Below are positions 26,331 to 35,364 of a stretch of DNA of 64,000 nucleotides, in pieces; position 1 is the stretch's first letter, and each line of letters begins with the position of its first letter. The notes below the pieces were generated by a model that saw only the letters and a list, made by a program, of their open reading frames with translations, made no database searches and was not told where the DNA came from. The stretch comes from Algoriphagus aestuarii (GTDB lineage: Bacteria > Bacteroidota > Bacteroidia > Cytophagales > Cyclobacteriaceae): assembly GCA_017051695.1 (NCBI GenBank), contig JAFIDK010000004.1, positions 408,019 to 472,018 on the forward strand, written 5' to 3'. A program made the translations under genes and the position numbers.

Positions 26331-26364
26331 CGTCATTGCGAGCGACGAAGGAGTGTGGCAATCT
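26331..26364 (+). repeat. Dispersed intergenic repeat (GTCATTGCGAGCGA type)
   Basis: A 34-base sequence beginning CGTCATTGCGAGCGACGAAG and ending GTGGCAATCT. From memory, near-identical sequences occur as multi-copy intergenic palindromic repeats in many unrelated bacterial genomes. Only one copy was noticed in this window. ATTGC near the left and GCAAT near the right form the palindrome ends. Confidence 0.7.
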
Positions 26365-26448
26365 TGAACTTTGAAATAGATTTATGCTTTATTCAGTATA
26401 GCTTGAAATCTGCGAAAAAGTCTAGAAAAACAAAAACCAATCTTTTTT

Positions 26449-26456
26449 TACCTTTG
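26449..26456 (+). promoter_or_regulatory. -7 element of the DUF4924 gene
   Basis: TACCTTTG matches TAnnTTTG and ends five bases before the ATG at 26461, so the expected start site falls at or inside the start codon. Confidence 0.6.
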
Positions 26457-26460
26457 CGCC

Positions 26461-27000
26461 ATGAAGTCCGTAGCCGAAAACAAGAAGTCAACAAACATTG
26501 CTGAATATATCATCTACATGTACCAAATGGAGGATCTGATCCGCTCCTATCTGGGAAATGCAGAAGAAATCAAAACCTATGTCGTCTCTAAATATCCTGT
26601 TTCGGATGAGGAAAGAAATGAGATTTCGGCTTGGTATCTAGATCTTTTAGAGAAAATGAAAGAACAGGATATTCTGGAAAAAGGGCATTTAAAAGAACTG
26701 AATGAGTTGGTTGCTTCTTTGGCAGAAATTCACTGGAAGCTGCTAAAAACCGATGCGGGCTATTTTGAAATTTACAATAAAGCCAAGCCATTTATTATTG
26801 AAGCCGTCATGCAGGCAGAAGGTCAGGATCTGGGAAATGAAATTCAGATCTGTTTGAATGGAATTTATGGCTTATTACTTTGCCGACTTTTGGGTAAAAA
26901 AGTGTCTGATCAACAATTGAAATCTGCAGAAGCTTTTGGGGATGTGTTGAGTTTATTAAGCTATAATTATCGAGAGAGGGAAAAGTTATCGAAGAATTAA
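26461..27000 (+). CDS. DUF4924 family protein
   Basis: A 179-residue predicted cytosolic, all-helical protein of a family I know only from Bacteroidota. The N-terminal IAEYIIYMYQMEDLIRSYLGN and later EIQICLNGIYGLLLCRLLGKKVS segments are characteristic. No catalytic motif, signal peptide or membrane helix is seen. It has its own promoter, apparently giving a nearly leaderless transcript, and is followed 23 bp later by a nuclease-family gene that may be unrelated. Function unknown. Confidence 0.85.
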   Translation: MKSVAENKKSTNIAEYIIYMYQMEDLIRSYLGNAEEIKTYVVSKYPVSDEERNEISAWYLDLLEKMKEQDILEKGHLKELNELVASLAEIHWKLLKTDAGYFEIYNKAKPFIIEAVMQAEGQDLGNEIQICLNGIYGLLLCRLLGKKVSDQQLKSAEAFGDVLSLLSYNYREREKLSKN

Positions 27001-27023
27001 AACTGGATTGGAATATTTAAAGA

Positions 27024-27743
27024 TTGAAAAATTTGAAGATTGTCACATGGAATTGCAATGGAGCCTTTAGGAAAAAATTCAACTTATTAGATGAGTTTGA
27101 TGCTGATATCTATGTAATTCAAGAATGTGAGAATCCAATAGAAACTGTCCATCTTGAATATTTAGAATGGGCAAAAAACCATCTTTGGATTGGTGACAGT
27201 AAACATAAAGGGCTAGGTGTTTTTGCAAAAAAAGGTATAACACTTACTCCACTTTATTGGACAAATCAGTACGAAGGAAATCCAGTAAAGCACTTTTTAC
27301 CATGTTATGTTAATTCTGAGTTTGAATTAATTGCTGTCTGGACCCACTACAACAAATCTCCTACCTACGGATATATTGGGCAATTTTGGAAATATTTTCA
27401 ACTTCATAAACAGAAATTCAATAACTCATTAATTATAGGTGATTTCAATAGTAACTCGATTTGGGACAAACCAAAAAGGGCATGGAATCATAGTGAAGTT
27501 GTTAAAGAACTGGAAAAACTAAACATAACAAGCTTCTATCACAGCATAGGCCAAGAGTCTCAAGGGAACGAACTTCAACCCACATTTTTCCTTCAAAAGA
27601 ACCTAAACAAACCTTACCATATTGATTATATTTTTGGTAGCTCAGAGTTTAGAAAAAAGCTAGAAAAGATAGAATTAGGCAAAGTTGAAGATTGGATAAA
27701 ATATAGCGATCACTTACCAATGATTTGTGAGTTTTCGTGTTAG
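27024..27743 (+). CDS. Endonuclease/exonuclease/phosphatase family protein
   Basis: A 239-residue protein of the EEP (DNase I-like) fold. Motifs: WNCNGAF at the N-terminus, the metal-binding Glu in VIQECEN (about 30-36), GDFNSN near 140, and the terminal SDHLPM with catalytic Asp-His. The substrate could be nucleic acid, a sugar phosphate or lipid. There is no in-frame ATG before the conserved motif and an in-frame TAA sits two codons upstream, so translation must begin at a TTG (27024 or 27033). The gene is more AT-rich than its neighbours by eye and sits between a dispersed repeat/DUF4924 locus and a helicase, hinting at acquisition. Confidence 0.85.
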   Translation: MKNLKIVTWNCNGAFRKKFNLLDEFDADIYVIQECENPIETVHLEYLEWAKNHLWIGDSKHKGLGVFAKKGITLTPLYWTNQYEGNPVKHFLPCYVNSEFELIAVWTHYNKSPTYGYIGQFWKYFQLHKQKFNNSLIIGDFNSNSIWDKPKRAWNHSEVVKELEKLNITSFYHSIGQESQGNELQPTFFLQKNLNKPYHIDYIFGSSEFRKKLEKIELGKVEDWIKYSDHLPMICEFSC

Positions 27744-27780
27744 AATTTTTAAATCTTACAATCTTTCAATTTTCAATTCA

Positions 27781-29709
27781 TTATAAAAACTCCCAAACGC
27801 TTTTATACCCCTGATGGCTTTCAAAATACTGAAGTAACTGATCGAAAAATGGGTTTTGGGCTAAAGTACTACTATCACCAATAAGCACCAGTTTACGTTT
27901 CGCACGGGTTAAAGCCACATTCATTCTTCGGGCATCAGCAAGAAATCCTATCTCACCTTTCTCATTGGACCGGGTCAGTGAAATCATCATCAGATCCCGC
28001 TCCTGACCTTGAAAACCATCCACAGTATCTATGGTGATCAAGTCTGAAAAGGCTCTTAAGTTGGGATAATCAAAACCATCAAAAATCAAGGATCTTAGCA
28101 AACGGACTTGCGCTCCATAAGGCGCAATCAGCCCAATGGTCCAACCTTCCTGTTTGAAATTAGCAATCCCGATTCGTTTTATTATCTCATTCAAATAGCG
28201 GCAAGTAAAAGCAGCTTCTTCAGGATTACAGGTACTTAAACTCTCCTGCTCCTTTTGGTCCAAATACCCTGCTCCAGCCGTATCGATCCATTCGATAGGA
28301 TTGGCTTCCTCTCCTGGAAAAACATGGGATTTTGTATTCTCTGCTGCTTGGAGTTCCCCTTTGTAAAACTGTTCATTGGAAAAGCCCATAATTGCTTCAG
28401 GCATCCGATATTGAACCAGCAGCATCTGGGAAGCTTGTGGTTTTCTGGCAATCACTTTTTCAAATAAGGTTTCCGCTAAACCTTCCTGAGCGGCCTGATA
28501 GGATTTGATCGTGGGAAGAAGCTGACAATGATCCCCGGCAAAAACCACTTTTTTGGCCTTCAAAATTGGAATCCAAGTCGCAGCTTCCAGTCCTTGTGCA
28601 GCTTCATCAATAAAGACCACGTCAAACTCCATCCCCTTCAAATTGTAAGAAGAAGCCCCTACGAGTGTACTGGCAAAAACCTTGGTTTTCTGAAAAATAT
28701 CGTATTGGATGTATTCCTCCAAAGACTTTGCAGCCTCCCTGATTCGGGATACTTCTGCATACATCAGCTTTCGCTGGGCTCTTTCTTCAGGCCCGAAATT
28801 CCTTTTGTATTGTTTGGCCAGTTTCAGGTATTGATCCGTTTCTTTTCGAAGTTTCTTCAGATCCCGATAGCTTGGATGAAAGGCAGTTTTGGCATCCAAG
28901 GTCTGATTCAAAATCTTCTCCTCCACCCTAGCCGGATGACCCAGCCTAAGGGTTTCTATTCCTCTATCCACCAACTTTTCCACTAAAAGATCAACCGCTG
29001 CATTGCTGGGTGCACAGACCAAAATCGATTGCCCTGCTATCACCGCCTGCTCGATAGCCTCGATCAACGTAGTCGTTTTGCCTGTTCCCGGAGGCCCATG
29101 CACTACCGCCACATCCTTCGCTTGAGCGATTAATTCACAGGCTTTATTCTGAGAGTCATTCAAATGCTCAATTGAAGTCTGGTATTTCTCAGAAAACTGT
29201 GGTGTTTTATCTCCTAACAGGATTTCTTTCAGTTCGGCTACTCGTTTATTTTCAGCAGTAATCACCCGTTTGAGTGCAAATTCCATCTCCCGATAACTTG
29301 CCTCATCGAATAGCAAGTCAACACCCAATCGACCTCCTTCCATCCAATCCGGAATTTCATCCACTTGAAGCGTGACAGTCATCGCATTGTTTCGGACGAA
29401 ATTGATGACTCCGTTTACGCGGTGTTCTGCACTTTGGTAGCTATCTTGAGTAGTAAAAAAAGAGACCGATTTTCCGGAAGCAAATGCAGAGGATTGATTG
29501 GAATCTGTTCGCTCAATCTCTACCAGCAACCTTTCTCCCATGCCGATCTTACTCTTTTTTAGGAGAACAGGATGCCAGGTTATCCCTTCTTTTTTCTTTT
29601 CAGCAATGGAGGAATTCAGAAATTTCTGTTTGTACTGAGCCAAGTCTTCCTGCCATTCCAGCTTTAAAAGTTGCAGGCCTTTCTTTAATTCCTCTGTGAC
29701 TTTGTCCAT
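27781..29709 (-). CDS. SF1 DNA/RNA helicase, Upf1/IGHMBP2-like
   Basis: Superfamily 1B-type helicase of 642 residues. After an N-terminal beta-barrel region (about 40-130), Walker A is GPPGTGKT at 205-212. Motif Ia is CAPSNAAVD, motif II is FIDEAAQ, motif III is GDHCQLLP, motif IV includes LLVQYRMPE, motif V is TVDGFQGQE, and motif VI is MNVALTRAKRK. Bacterial members are thought to unwind DNA or RNA, but their role is not settled. I start at the ATG at 29709; one TTG codon upstream is possible. It is divergent from an ACP phosphodiesterase-like gene, with 61 bp between the starts. Confidence 0.92.
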   Translation of the reverse strand: MDKVTEELKKGLQLLKLEWQEDLAQYKQKFLNSSIAEKKKEGITWHPVLLKKSKIGMGERLLVEIERTDSNQSSAFASGKSVSFFTTQDSYQSAEHRVNGVINFVRNNAMTVTLQVDEIPDWMEGGRLGVDLLFDEASYREMEFALKRVITAENKRVAELKEILLGDKTPQFSEKYQTSIEHLNDSQNKACELIAQAKDVAVVHGPPGTGKTTTLIEAIEQAVIAGQSILVCAPSNAAVDLLVEKLVDRGIETLRLGHPARVEEKILNQTLDAKTAFHPSYRDLKKLRKETDQYLKLAKQYKRNFGPEERAQRKLMYAEVSRIREAAKSLEEYIQYDIFQKTKVFASTLVGASSYNLKGMEFDVVFIDEAAQGLEAATWIPILKAKKVVFAGDHCQLLPTIKSYQAAQEGLAETLFEKVIARKPQASQMLLVQYRMPEAIMGFSNEQFYKGELQAAENTKSHVFPGEEANPIEWIDTAGAGYLDQKEQESLSTCNPEEAAFTCRYLNEIIKRIGIANFKQEGWTIGLIAPYGAQVRLLRSLIFDGFDYPNLRAFSDLITIDTVDGFQGQERDLMMISLTRSNEKGEIGFLADARRMNVALTRAKRKLVLIGDSSTLAQNPFFDQLLQYFESHQGYKSVWEFL

Positions 29710-29770
29710 CAATGCTTATTTTAGGGTCGAAACTAATCAAATCAGATTATTTTTCTATTCAAAAAGCAGG

Positions 29771-30376
29771 ATGAACTATTTGGCCCATGCCTATCTTTCT
29801 TTTCATCAGGAAGAAATTCTAGTTGGCAATTTCATTGGAGATTTTGTCAAAGGAAAAATGATGGTGCGGTTCCCAAAAGGTATTCAACAGGGAATTCTAC
29901 TTCATCGTGAAATAGACCGCTTTACAGATTCTCATCCTTTAGTCCGTGCTGGACAAACTTACTTGAGACCAATTTTTGGCCATTATTCGACTGTAATCAC
30001 GGATATATTCTTTGATTATTTTTTGGGAAAAAACTGGAACAGGTACTCAGATCAATCGCTGGAGGATTTTACACTTTCGGTCTACCAGCAGGTCACAAAG
30101 TATGAGCCTTATTTCCCAGATCGCTTCGGAAATCTATTTTATTGGATGAAAAAGGACAATTGGCTTTTGAGGTATGCAGAGATTGAAGGGATTCAGAGTT
30201 CCCTGACCGGACTTTCGAAAAGGACTCGATTTGATTCAAAAATGGAACAAGCCCATTTGTCTTTGTTGGAGCGAGAAGATGAATTTGAAGTTATTTTCTT
30301 CGCTTTTTTCGAAGATTTAAAGACTTTTGCAAGGCAAAAACTGACAGAGATACAAACACTCCATGATTCTGATTAA
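29771..30376 (+). CDS. ACP phosphodiesterase-like protein (AcpH/DUF479)
   Basis: A 201-residue protein of the AcpH family, which removes the 4'-phosphopantetheine arm from acyl carrier protein. The conserved N-terminus MNYLAHAYLS, the metal-binding segment LHREIDRFTDSHP (about 51-63) and the TDIFFDYFLGKNW stretch (about 80-92) are present. I start at the ATG at 29771 because it gives this conserved N-terminus, although the frame stays open about 25 codons further upstream. It overlaps the next gene by 14 bases, so the two are probably translated from one mRNA. Confidence 0.85.
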   Translation: MNYLAHAYLSFHQEEILVGNFIGDFVKGKMMVRFPKGIQQGILLHREIDRFTDSHPLVRAGQTYLRPIFGHYSTVITDIFFDYFLGKNWNRYSDQSLEDFTLSVYQQVTKYEPYFPDRFGNLFYWMKKDNWLLRYAEIEGIQSSLTGLSKRTRFDSKMEQAHLSLLEREDEFEVIFFAFFEDLKTFARQKLTEIQTLHDSD

Positions 30377-30821
30377 ACCAAAATTATCCACTTACTTTTC
30401 CTTAGGTCTTCTTGTTCTGATTTTGATTGCGGGTTTGGTATTTATTTTAAGGGACTTTGCCTACGTAGGAAGTTTTGGGCTCTGGTTTTACCTTATTGCC
30501 GCACCTTTACTGACGCTGGTGATTCTGATGATCCTGATAAAACTTTTAGCTGGCTATAGATTTATCGCTGCCGGAAAAGACCAAATCGTCGTAAAACTTC
30601 CTATCAGACGCTATGAAAAAACCTATCCGGTCAATCAGATATTAGCTTGGGAAGAGGAAACCATTTATGCCAACAAAAAAGAATTCAAACAACTGACCAT
30701 AGCTTTCGCAGACAAGCAATCAATCGCGATCTCCAATCACGAGCATGAGTCCTATTCGCAAATGGTCAAGTATCTCTTGAAAAAAGCTGCTAAGCAGCAA
30801 GTGAAAAATAAAAAAGCCTGA
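30363..30821 (+). CDS. Small membrane protein with two predicted TM helices
   Basis: A 152-residue protein, not recognised as a named family. Two hydrophobic helices span about residues 10-30 and 40-63, joined by a short loop. A soluble C-terminal domain of about 85 residues has a beta-rich PH-like pattern (IVVKLPIRRYEKTYPVNQILAWEEE, QLTIAFADKQSIAI) and a basic tail. The arrangement resembles small bacterial PH-domain membrane proteins. It overlaps the AcpH-like gene by 14 bases and ends at a strong convergent terminator that contains its stop codon. Confidence 0.7.
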   Translation: MILIKPKLSTYFSLGLLVLILIAGLVFILRDFAYVGSFGLWFYLIAAPLLTLVILMILIKLLAGYRFIAAGKDQIVVKLPIRRYEKTYPVNQILAWEEETIYANKKEFKQLTIAFADKQSIAISNHEHESYSQMVKYLLKKAAKQQVKNKKA

Positions 30822-30838
30822 GAAATTTCTCAGGCTTT
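30813..30838. terminator. Bidirectional terminator between convergent genes
   Basis: A perfect 26-bp palindrome, AAAGCCTGAGAAA followed by its complement. T-rich tails lie on both sides: TTTCATTTTAT on the plus strand and TTTTTTATTTTTC on the minus strand. It serves the small membrane protein gene and ppa. Confidence 0.9.
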
Positions 30839-30842
30839 CATT

Positions 30843-31382
30843 TTATCGTGCAGTACGGAAGTTTTTATCATAAAGCTCCACACTTTCCTGGATGATCCGC
30901 ATAGCGTCTTCCTTACCCAAGAAATCCTCAACTTTTACTTCTTTGTTTTCCAGCTTTTTGTAGTCTTCAAAGAAACGGTGAACTTCTTTCATCAAATGAG
31001 GAGGCAGCTCATCGATGTCGTTGATATAATTCACGGATTGGTCTCCTGCTGCTACCGCAATGATTTTATCATCAGCTTCACCACCATCTACCATTCTCAT
31101 TACGCCGATCACTTTGGCTTCTACCAAACACATGGAAGGAATATCAATCTGAGAAATGATCAGGATATCCAAAGGATCGTGATCTTCACAGAATGTCTGA
31201 GGAATAAAACCATAATTGGCAGGATAATGAACAGCTGAGAACAAAACTCTGTCCAGGTATAGCATCCCTGTTTTCTTGTCCAGTTCATATTTCCCTTTAC
31301 TTCCCTTTGGAATTTCGATCACGCCCATTACAGTTTCAGGGGCATTTTTCCCGATATTGACGTCGTGCCAAGGATTAATCAT
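30843..31382 (-). CDS. ppa: Inorganic pyrophosphatase (family I)
   Basis: Soluble enzyme hydrolysing pyrophosphate to phosphate. It is 179 residues from the ATG at 31382, which gives the normal NPWHDVNIG start; the frame is open for 17 further codons upstream without an ATG. Conserved residues: the [17 protein letters not shown] strand with substrate-binding Lys residues, [11 protein letters not shown], the metal-binding acidic cluster DHDPLDILI, and [17 protein letters not shown] promoter element lies 49 bp upstream, and it ends at the shared bidirectional terminator. Its position downstream of the two-component operon is probably incidental. Confidence 0.95.
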   Translation of the reverse strand: MINPWHDVNIGKNAPETVMGVIEIPKGSKGKYELDKKTGMLYLDRVLFSAVHYPANYGFIPQTFCEDHDPLDILIISQIDIPSMCLVEAKVIGVMRMVDGGEADDKIIAVAAGDQSVNYINDIDELPPHLMKEVHRFFEDYKKLENKEVKVEDFLGKEDAMRIIQESVELYDKNFRTAR

Positions 31383-31430
31383 AATATTTGTTTTTGGTAA
31401 TAAAAAGTGGTGTTCTTCACTATTGGAGTG

Positions 31431-31453
31431 CAAAGATACATTTTACATGTAAA
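31431..31453 (-). promoter_or_regulatory. ppa promoter with adjacent palindrome
   Basis: TATCTTTG on the minus strand (31431-31438) is a perfect TAnnTTTG element. Immediately upstream a 12-bp palindrome, TTTACATGTAAA (31442-31453), occupies the spacer and could bind a regulator. Confidence 0.5.
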
Positions 31454-31470
31454 TTGACCGCTTTTCTTTC

Positions 31471-32556
31471 TTATTTCATGTTTGGCAAGGTGATCAATAT
31501 ACTTGTTCCCTCATCCAGAGCTGAATCAAGCTTGATTTTACCACCCATTTGCTCCACAGCCTCTTTGACCATATAGAGCCCCAGACCTACTCCCACATTC
31601 TTTTGAGTGGCTCTCATAAACAGATTAAATACTTCAGGATGGTGCTTTTCATCTATCCCAATGCCATTGTCCTCCACACAAATCACCACATGATCTTCCA
31701 CTACATCCACAGTCAGACTGATATTCCTAGGTCCGGGTTCCTGTTTTTGGAACTGTACGGAATTGCTAAAAAGGTTATTCAGGATCACGCGGATTTTAGC
31801 ATCGTCGGAGAAAAATTCCTGTTCTTGGTTAACCTGAATATCCAAATGGAAATTTGTCAAATCAAACTTGGCATGATAAGCCTCCATTTGTTGCTTGACG
31901 ATTTCTTTAAAATTGACTGAAGTGACTTTATGATCAATTTTTGTCGAGCGATAAAAGTCCAGCATTTTATAGATGTAATCATCCAGTTTGACCGTGGCGG
32001 AATCTATCATTTCAAAATATTCCAAGGCCTGAGGATCTTTTACTTCAAGTTTTGCAAGTTTTGAAACGCCAGAAATACTCATCAATGGCCCTCTTAGTTC
32101 ATGTGAAAGGCTGTATACAAACTGATTCATTTCTGAATGCAGTTTTTTCAGTTTCACATTTTTCTCCTTTAGCTCCATCCGCATAAAATAGATATCAGCG
32201 GCATTTTTAATGGAGTTTTTTATCTGCTCAATATTCCAGGGTTTATCGATAAATCGATACACCTCTCCTTTGTTGATCGCATCGATGACCGAGGCAATAT
32301 CTGAATAGCCCGTCAGCAAAATCCTGATCGGGTCAGGATTGATTTTGACCATTTGCTCAAAAAATTCAGTTCCAGTCATGCCAGGCATTCGCTGATCAGC
32401 GATCACCACATGAATTTCCTCTTCCTGTGCAATGCGTAACCCTTCTTCAGCATCTATTGCTGTAAAAATCTTGAAGTCTTTTCGAAGTGTGGCTCTAAAA
32501 GATTTGAGGTTATTATCCTCATCATCGATGTAGAGCACGTGGATTTTATCACTCAT
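31471..32556 (-). CDS. REC-histidine kinase (response regulator fused to kinase)
   Basis: A soluble 361-residue protein. The N-terminal receiver domain has phosphoacceptor Asp54 (IADQRMPG) and LLTGYSD/DKPW motifs of the RpfG-like REC subclass. A short coiled coil leads into HisKA with His152 (YSLSHELRGPL) and HATPase_c with NNLFSNSVQF, EDNGIGID and GVGLGLYMV. It probably receives phosphate from an upstream kinase and passes it on. It is the last gene of a four-gene overlapping operon; its start overlaps the 7TMR kinase by eight bases. Its REC domain closely resembles the free-standing REC protein encoded at 37838-38311. Confidence 0.92.
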   Translation of the reverse strand: MSDKIHVLYIDDEDNNLKSFRATLRKDFKIFTAIDAEEGLRIAQEEEIHVVIADQRMPGMTGTEFFEQMVKINPDPIRILLTGYSDIASVIDAINKGEVYRFIDKPWNIEQIKNSIKNAADIYFMRMELKEKNVKLKKLHSEMNQFVYSLSHELRGPLMSISGVSKLAKLEVKDPQALEYFEMIDSATVKLDDYIYKMLDFYRSTKIDHKVTSVNFKEIVKQQMEAYHAKFDLTNFHLDIQVNQEQEFFSDDAKIRVILNNLFSNSVQFQKQEPGPRNISLTVDVVEDHVVICVEDNGIGIDEKHHPEVFNLFMRATQKNVGVGLGLYMVKEAVEQMGGKIKLDSALDEGTSILITLPNMK

Positions 32557-34663
32557 ATTTCTGGGTACTTTGATAAATAGGAAGGGTAATAATAAAAGTT
32601 GTACCCTGCCCCTGTTCTGTTTCTACTTCCAGGGTTCCCTTATGGTTTTCAATAATAGAATAAACAATTGACAGACCCAAACCTGTCCCTTTTCCAACTG
32701 CCTTTGTGGTAAAGAATGGTTCAAATATACGTTGTTTTACAGATTCGGGCATTCCAGGACCATTATCTTCAATTTCTACTGTCACAGTCTCATTGGCATG
32801 GGCGATCGTACGTATCGTGATATGCGGATCTTTTATCTCATCAATATGATCAGTCAGGGCATGCACAGCATTGTTGATGATATTCATAAAGACCTGATTG
32901 ATCTTACCTGCCAGACATTCCACCATTGGCAATTCCGCAAACTCCCGAACAATTCTGATCTTGCCAGGAATGGTACTGTTGAGAAGAATAATGGTACTGT
33001 TGATCCCATCATGAAGGTCTACTTTCTTCACATCCTGCTCATCTACCCTTGAGAAAATTCTCAGCCCTTTCACGATTTCCACCGTTCTCCGAGCACCATC
33101 TTCCATTCCTTTGAGCAACTGATCTACTTCTTCCAATACATAATCCAACTCCAGGTCTTCTTCCAGATTTTTGGCTTTCTTTTTAGATTCTTCTGTAAAT
33201 TCTTTACTTCCAGTTTCTCTGTAAAAATCTATCACTTCCATGATATCTTTGACATCTCTCTTCAGCGGAGTAATATTCGAGCTTACAAAGTTGATCGGGT
33301 TATTGATTTCATGTGCAATACCTGCAGTCAACTGACCTAAAGAAGCCATTTTTTCCTGGCTGACGAGTTGGCTTTGAGTATTTTGAAGGTTTCTCAGGGC
33401 ATGCTCCAATTCATCCGTTCTCAACTTCACTTTTTTCTCCAATAACGTATTTTGCTCCCGAACTAAAACCTCATTTTCCTTTAAAACCTCCAGTCTTTCT
33501 GCCTGTTCTTTTTCCTTTTCCTTTTTCAGGATATTGATTCTATCTGCTAGCGCAAAAGACAATAAAACCACTTCTAATGCTGACCCTAGAGGCATGATGT
33601 AGGCCGTCAGGTTTGTGGAAGGAATTATCCCCATTTCGCTGAATACAAACAAGAAGATCCCTACCATGAAAAAAGACCAAGCAAGTAAATAGTATCGAGC
33701 GGGTCTGTAACCTTTTTTCAGAATCATCGTGGCAGAAAACAAGACAAAAAGCACCACAATTGATTGGGTAACCAACAAAACCTGATAACTCAAGGTTATA
33801 GAGATTACAAATGCATTGATGAGAATAAAGGCATAAACCCCATAAATGATATAAAACCCTTTATCGATTTTAGGAATGATGGATTTTGATAGTAAAAACA
33901 CCCTCATAAACCAGATACCTACTATACTAACTAAAGAGGAGAAAATCACAATCGAACGCTGATTCATCCAATCCCATTCCGGCCAAAAAAGCTCCTGGGT
34001 ATAACCCAAAATTGAAGCTTGAGCAAACCAAACTAATAATGTATGCAATACATAAATGAAGTAAATCTGGTCCTGAACAGAGAAGTAGAGAAAAAGATTG
34101 TAAAAGAACAATCCTAAAAACACACCAGTCAACAACCCAAAAAGTAAATCTTCAAACCCAAGGATTTCCTTTAGAGACTCTTTAGAAGAAACAAAACCAG
34201 TAAATATTTTTTTATCCACATTGTCAATTCTTACTAGAAAATAATCTGCCGATAGATCAGACTCATTGAATTCAAAAACAATCTTTTTTGATTGGAATCC
34301 TCGTTCGCCTATCCCAAACAGTCGACCATTTTCCTGTTCTCGAATCACTTCACCGTCTTTTACAGAATAAAGGATCACATCATCTAAAGAAGTGGAATTT
34401 AAAGTAAAAGTCGGATTGGAAAATTCATTTAGAAAAGGCAATTCCAACTTCACCCAGAGCGAGCTTTTATTGATTCCAAAATTGAATGTATTGCAATTAT
34501 TAGATACGAATGAACCATCCAAGATAATTTCAGAAGCATTATGGCTTTGATCTTCCAGTAGATAGGAAAAACAGGTCACTTTCTTTGAATCAACTTCTTC
34601 TGCAAATGCAGTATTCAGACCTGATAAAAACAATGCAATGAGTACAAAAATTCTAAATATCAT
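32549..34663 (-). CDS. 7TMR-DISM sensor histidine kinase
   Basis: Membrane sensor of 704 residues. A signal peptide (about 1-21) precedes a periplasmic 7TMR-DISM extracellular beta-sandwich (about 30-165). Seven closely spaced TM helices follow (about 170-375), then a coiled coil with [16 protein letters not shown], and a HisKA with His451 ([13 protein letters not shown]). The HATPase_c domain ends with DNGPGMPE and [16 protein letters not shown]. Related sensors are thought to bind carbohydrates or other small ligands. It overlaps both operon neighbours (11 and 8 bases), so it is made together with the predicted enzymes upstream. Confidence 0.93.
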   Translation of the reverse strand: MIFRIFVLIALFLSGLNTAFAEEVDSKKVTCFSYLLEDQSHNASEIILDGSFVSNNCNTFNFGINKSSLWVKLELPFLNEFSNPTFTLNSTSLDDVILYSVKDGEVIREQENGRLFGIGERGFQSKKIVFEFNESDLSADYFLVRIDNVDKKIFTGFVSSKESLKEILGFEDLLFGLLTGVFLGLFFYNLFLYFSVQDQIYFIYVLHTLLVWFAQASILGYTQELFWPEWDWMNQRSIVIFSSLVSIVGIWFMRVFLLSKSIIPKIDKGFYIIYGVYAFILINAFVISITLSYQVLLVTQSIVVLFVLFSATMILKKGYRPARYYLLAWSFFMVGIFLFVFSEMGIIPSTNLTAYIMPLGSALEVVLLSFALADRINILKKEKEKEQAERLEVLKENEVLVREQNTLLEKKVKLRTDELEHALRNLQNTQSQLVSQEKMASLGQLTAGIAHEINNPINFVSSNITPLKRDVKDIMEVIDFYRETGSKEFTEESKKKAKNLEEDLELDYVLEEVDQLLKGMEDGARRTVEIVKGLRIFSRVDEQDVKKVDLHDGINSTIILLNSTIPGKIRIVREFAELPMVECLAGKINQVFMNIINNAVHALTDHIDEIKDPHITIRTIAHANETVTVEIEDNGPGMPESVKQRIFEPFFTTKAVGKGTGLGLSIVYSIIENHKGTLEVETEQGQGTTFIITLPIYQSTQKYE

Positions 34664-35363
34664 TTCTCCAATTAGTATTTCTCAATAACAAATCATAATT
34701 CACTTCAAATTTTCCTTTTGGGCCTTCTTCCACTTTAGTGAACTGTACTTTTTCTCTTAATTCAAAAATCTTTTCCCTTTCGGTTGCATCTGCCAAAGGT
34801 AAATTCTTTGGATCCTTCATAACTATTGAAGTGGCAACTAAATCTAATTTAGGATAAAAAAACGTTCCCGAATTTCCAATTCCGGATTCAATTTCAAACC
34901 CCTTTTGTAAAGAAGGTTTTAAAGTATACTCTGCCACCAATGCCAATAATGAACCTAAATTGATCTGGGTGGCTATCGCAATACCTGCACGGATCAATAA
35001 TACCGCACCGATACCATAGCCTGAGATACTTTTGGAATTCCACAAACCAGAAACTTCTCCGGTTCCCAGTGCTGAATATTCTTTCACCAGTGAAAAAATT
35101 TTATGATCCACTTGAGAAACAGCCTGCTCCATAGGAAGTGGAAATTCTGGATGAGCTATATGAATTCTCAAACCTGAAACTACTTCTTCAGTATCAGCAT
35201 CTTCCACCGTCACTACATAAACAAATGGATTATTGACCCAATCATTATTTGAGGAGGTTACTTTTGTAACACCATATTGTTTCAGTACATCAGAGTGCCC
35301 CTGAACAAATCTCTGGCATCGTTCTGGTTCATCTATAGCTCTAAATGCTTTAAAATTAAACAT
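34653..35363 (-). CDS. GNAT-like acyltransferase (autoinducer-synthase/FeeM-like fold)
   Basis: A 236-residue protein with no close family that I can name with certainty. The order of elements fits the GNAT superfamily, especially the N-acyl amino acid synthase/LuxI-like branch. A beta strand with VVSGLRIHIAHPEFPLPME is followed by GTGEVSGLWNSKSISGYGIG and the helix LLIRAGIAIATQINLGSLLALV (acyl donor site region). The strand KGFEIESGIGNSGTFFYPKLDLVAT follows. It has no signal peptide. It lies one base after the ThiF/nitroreductase gene and overlaps the kinase gene by 11 bases. Substrates are unknown; acyl-CoA or acyl-ACP use is inference from the fold. Confidence 0.6.
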   Translation of the reverse strand: MFNFKAFRAIDEPERCQRFVQGHSDVLKQYGVTKVTSSNNDWVNNPFVYVVTVEDADTEEVVSGLRIHIAHPEFPLPMEQAVSQVDHKIFSLVKEYSALGTGEVSGLWNSKSISGYGIGAVLLIRAGIAIATQINLGSLLALVAEYTLKPSLQKGFEIESGIGNSGTFFYPKLDLVATSIVMKDPKNLPLADATEREKIFELREKVQFTKVEEGPKGKFEVNYDLLLRNTNWRNDI

Positions 35364-35364
35364 T

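Noticed and set aside
29696-29770. 25-codon upstream extension of the ACP phosphodiesterase-like gene
   Set aside because: It overlaps the divergent helicase start and lacks conservation; MNYLAHAY at 29771 is the family start.
30843-31433. Longer ppa reading frame from a TTG at 31433
   Set aside because: It would start inside the promoter -7 element; the ATG at 31382 gives the conserved N-terminus.
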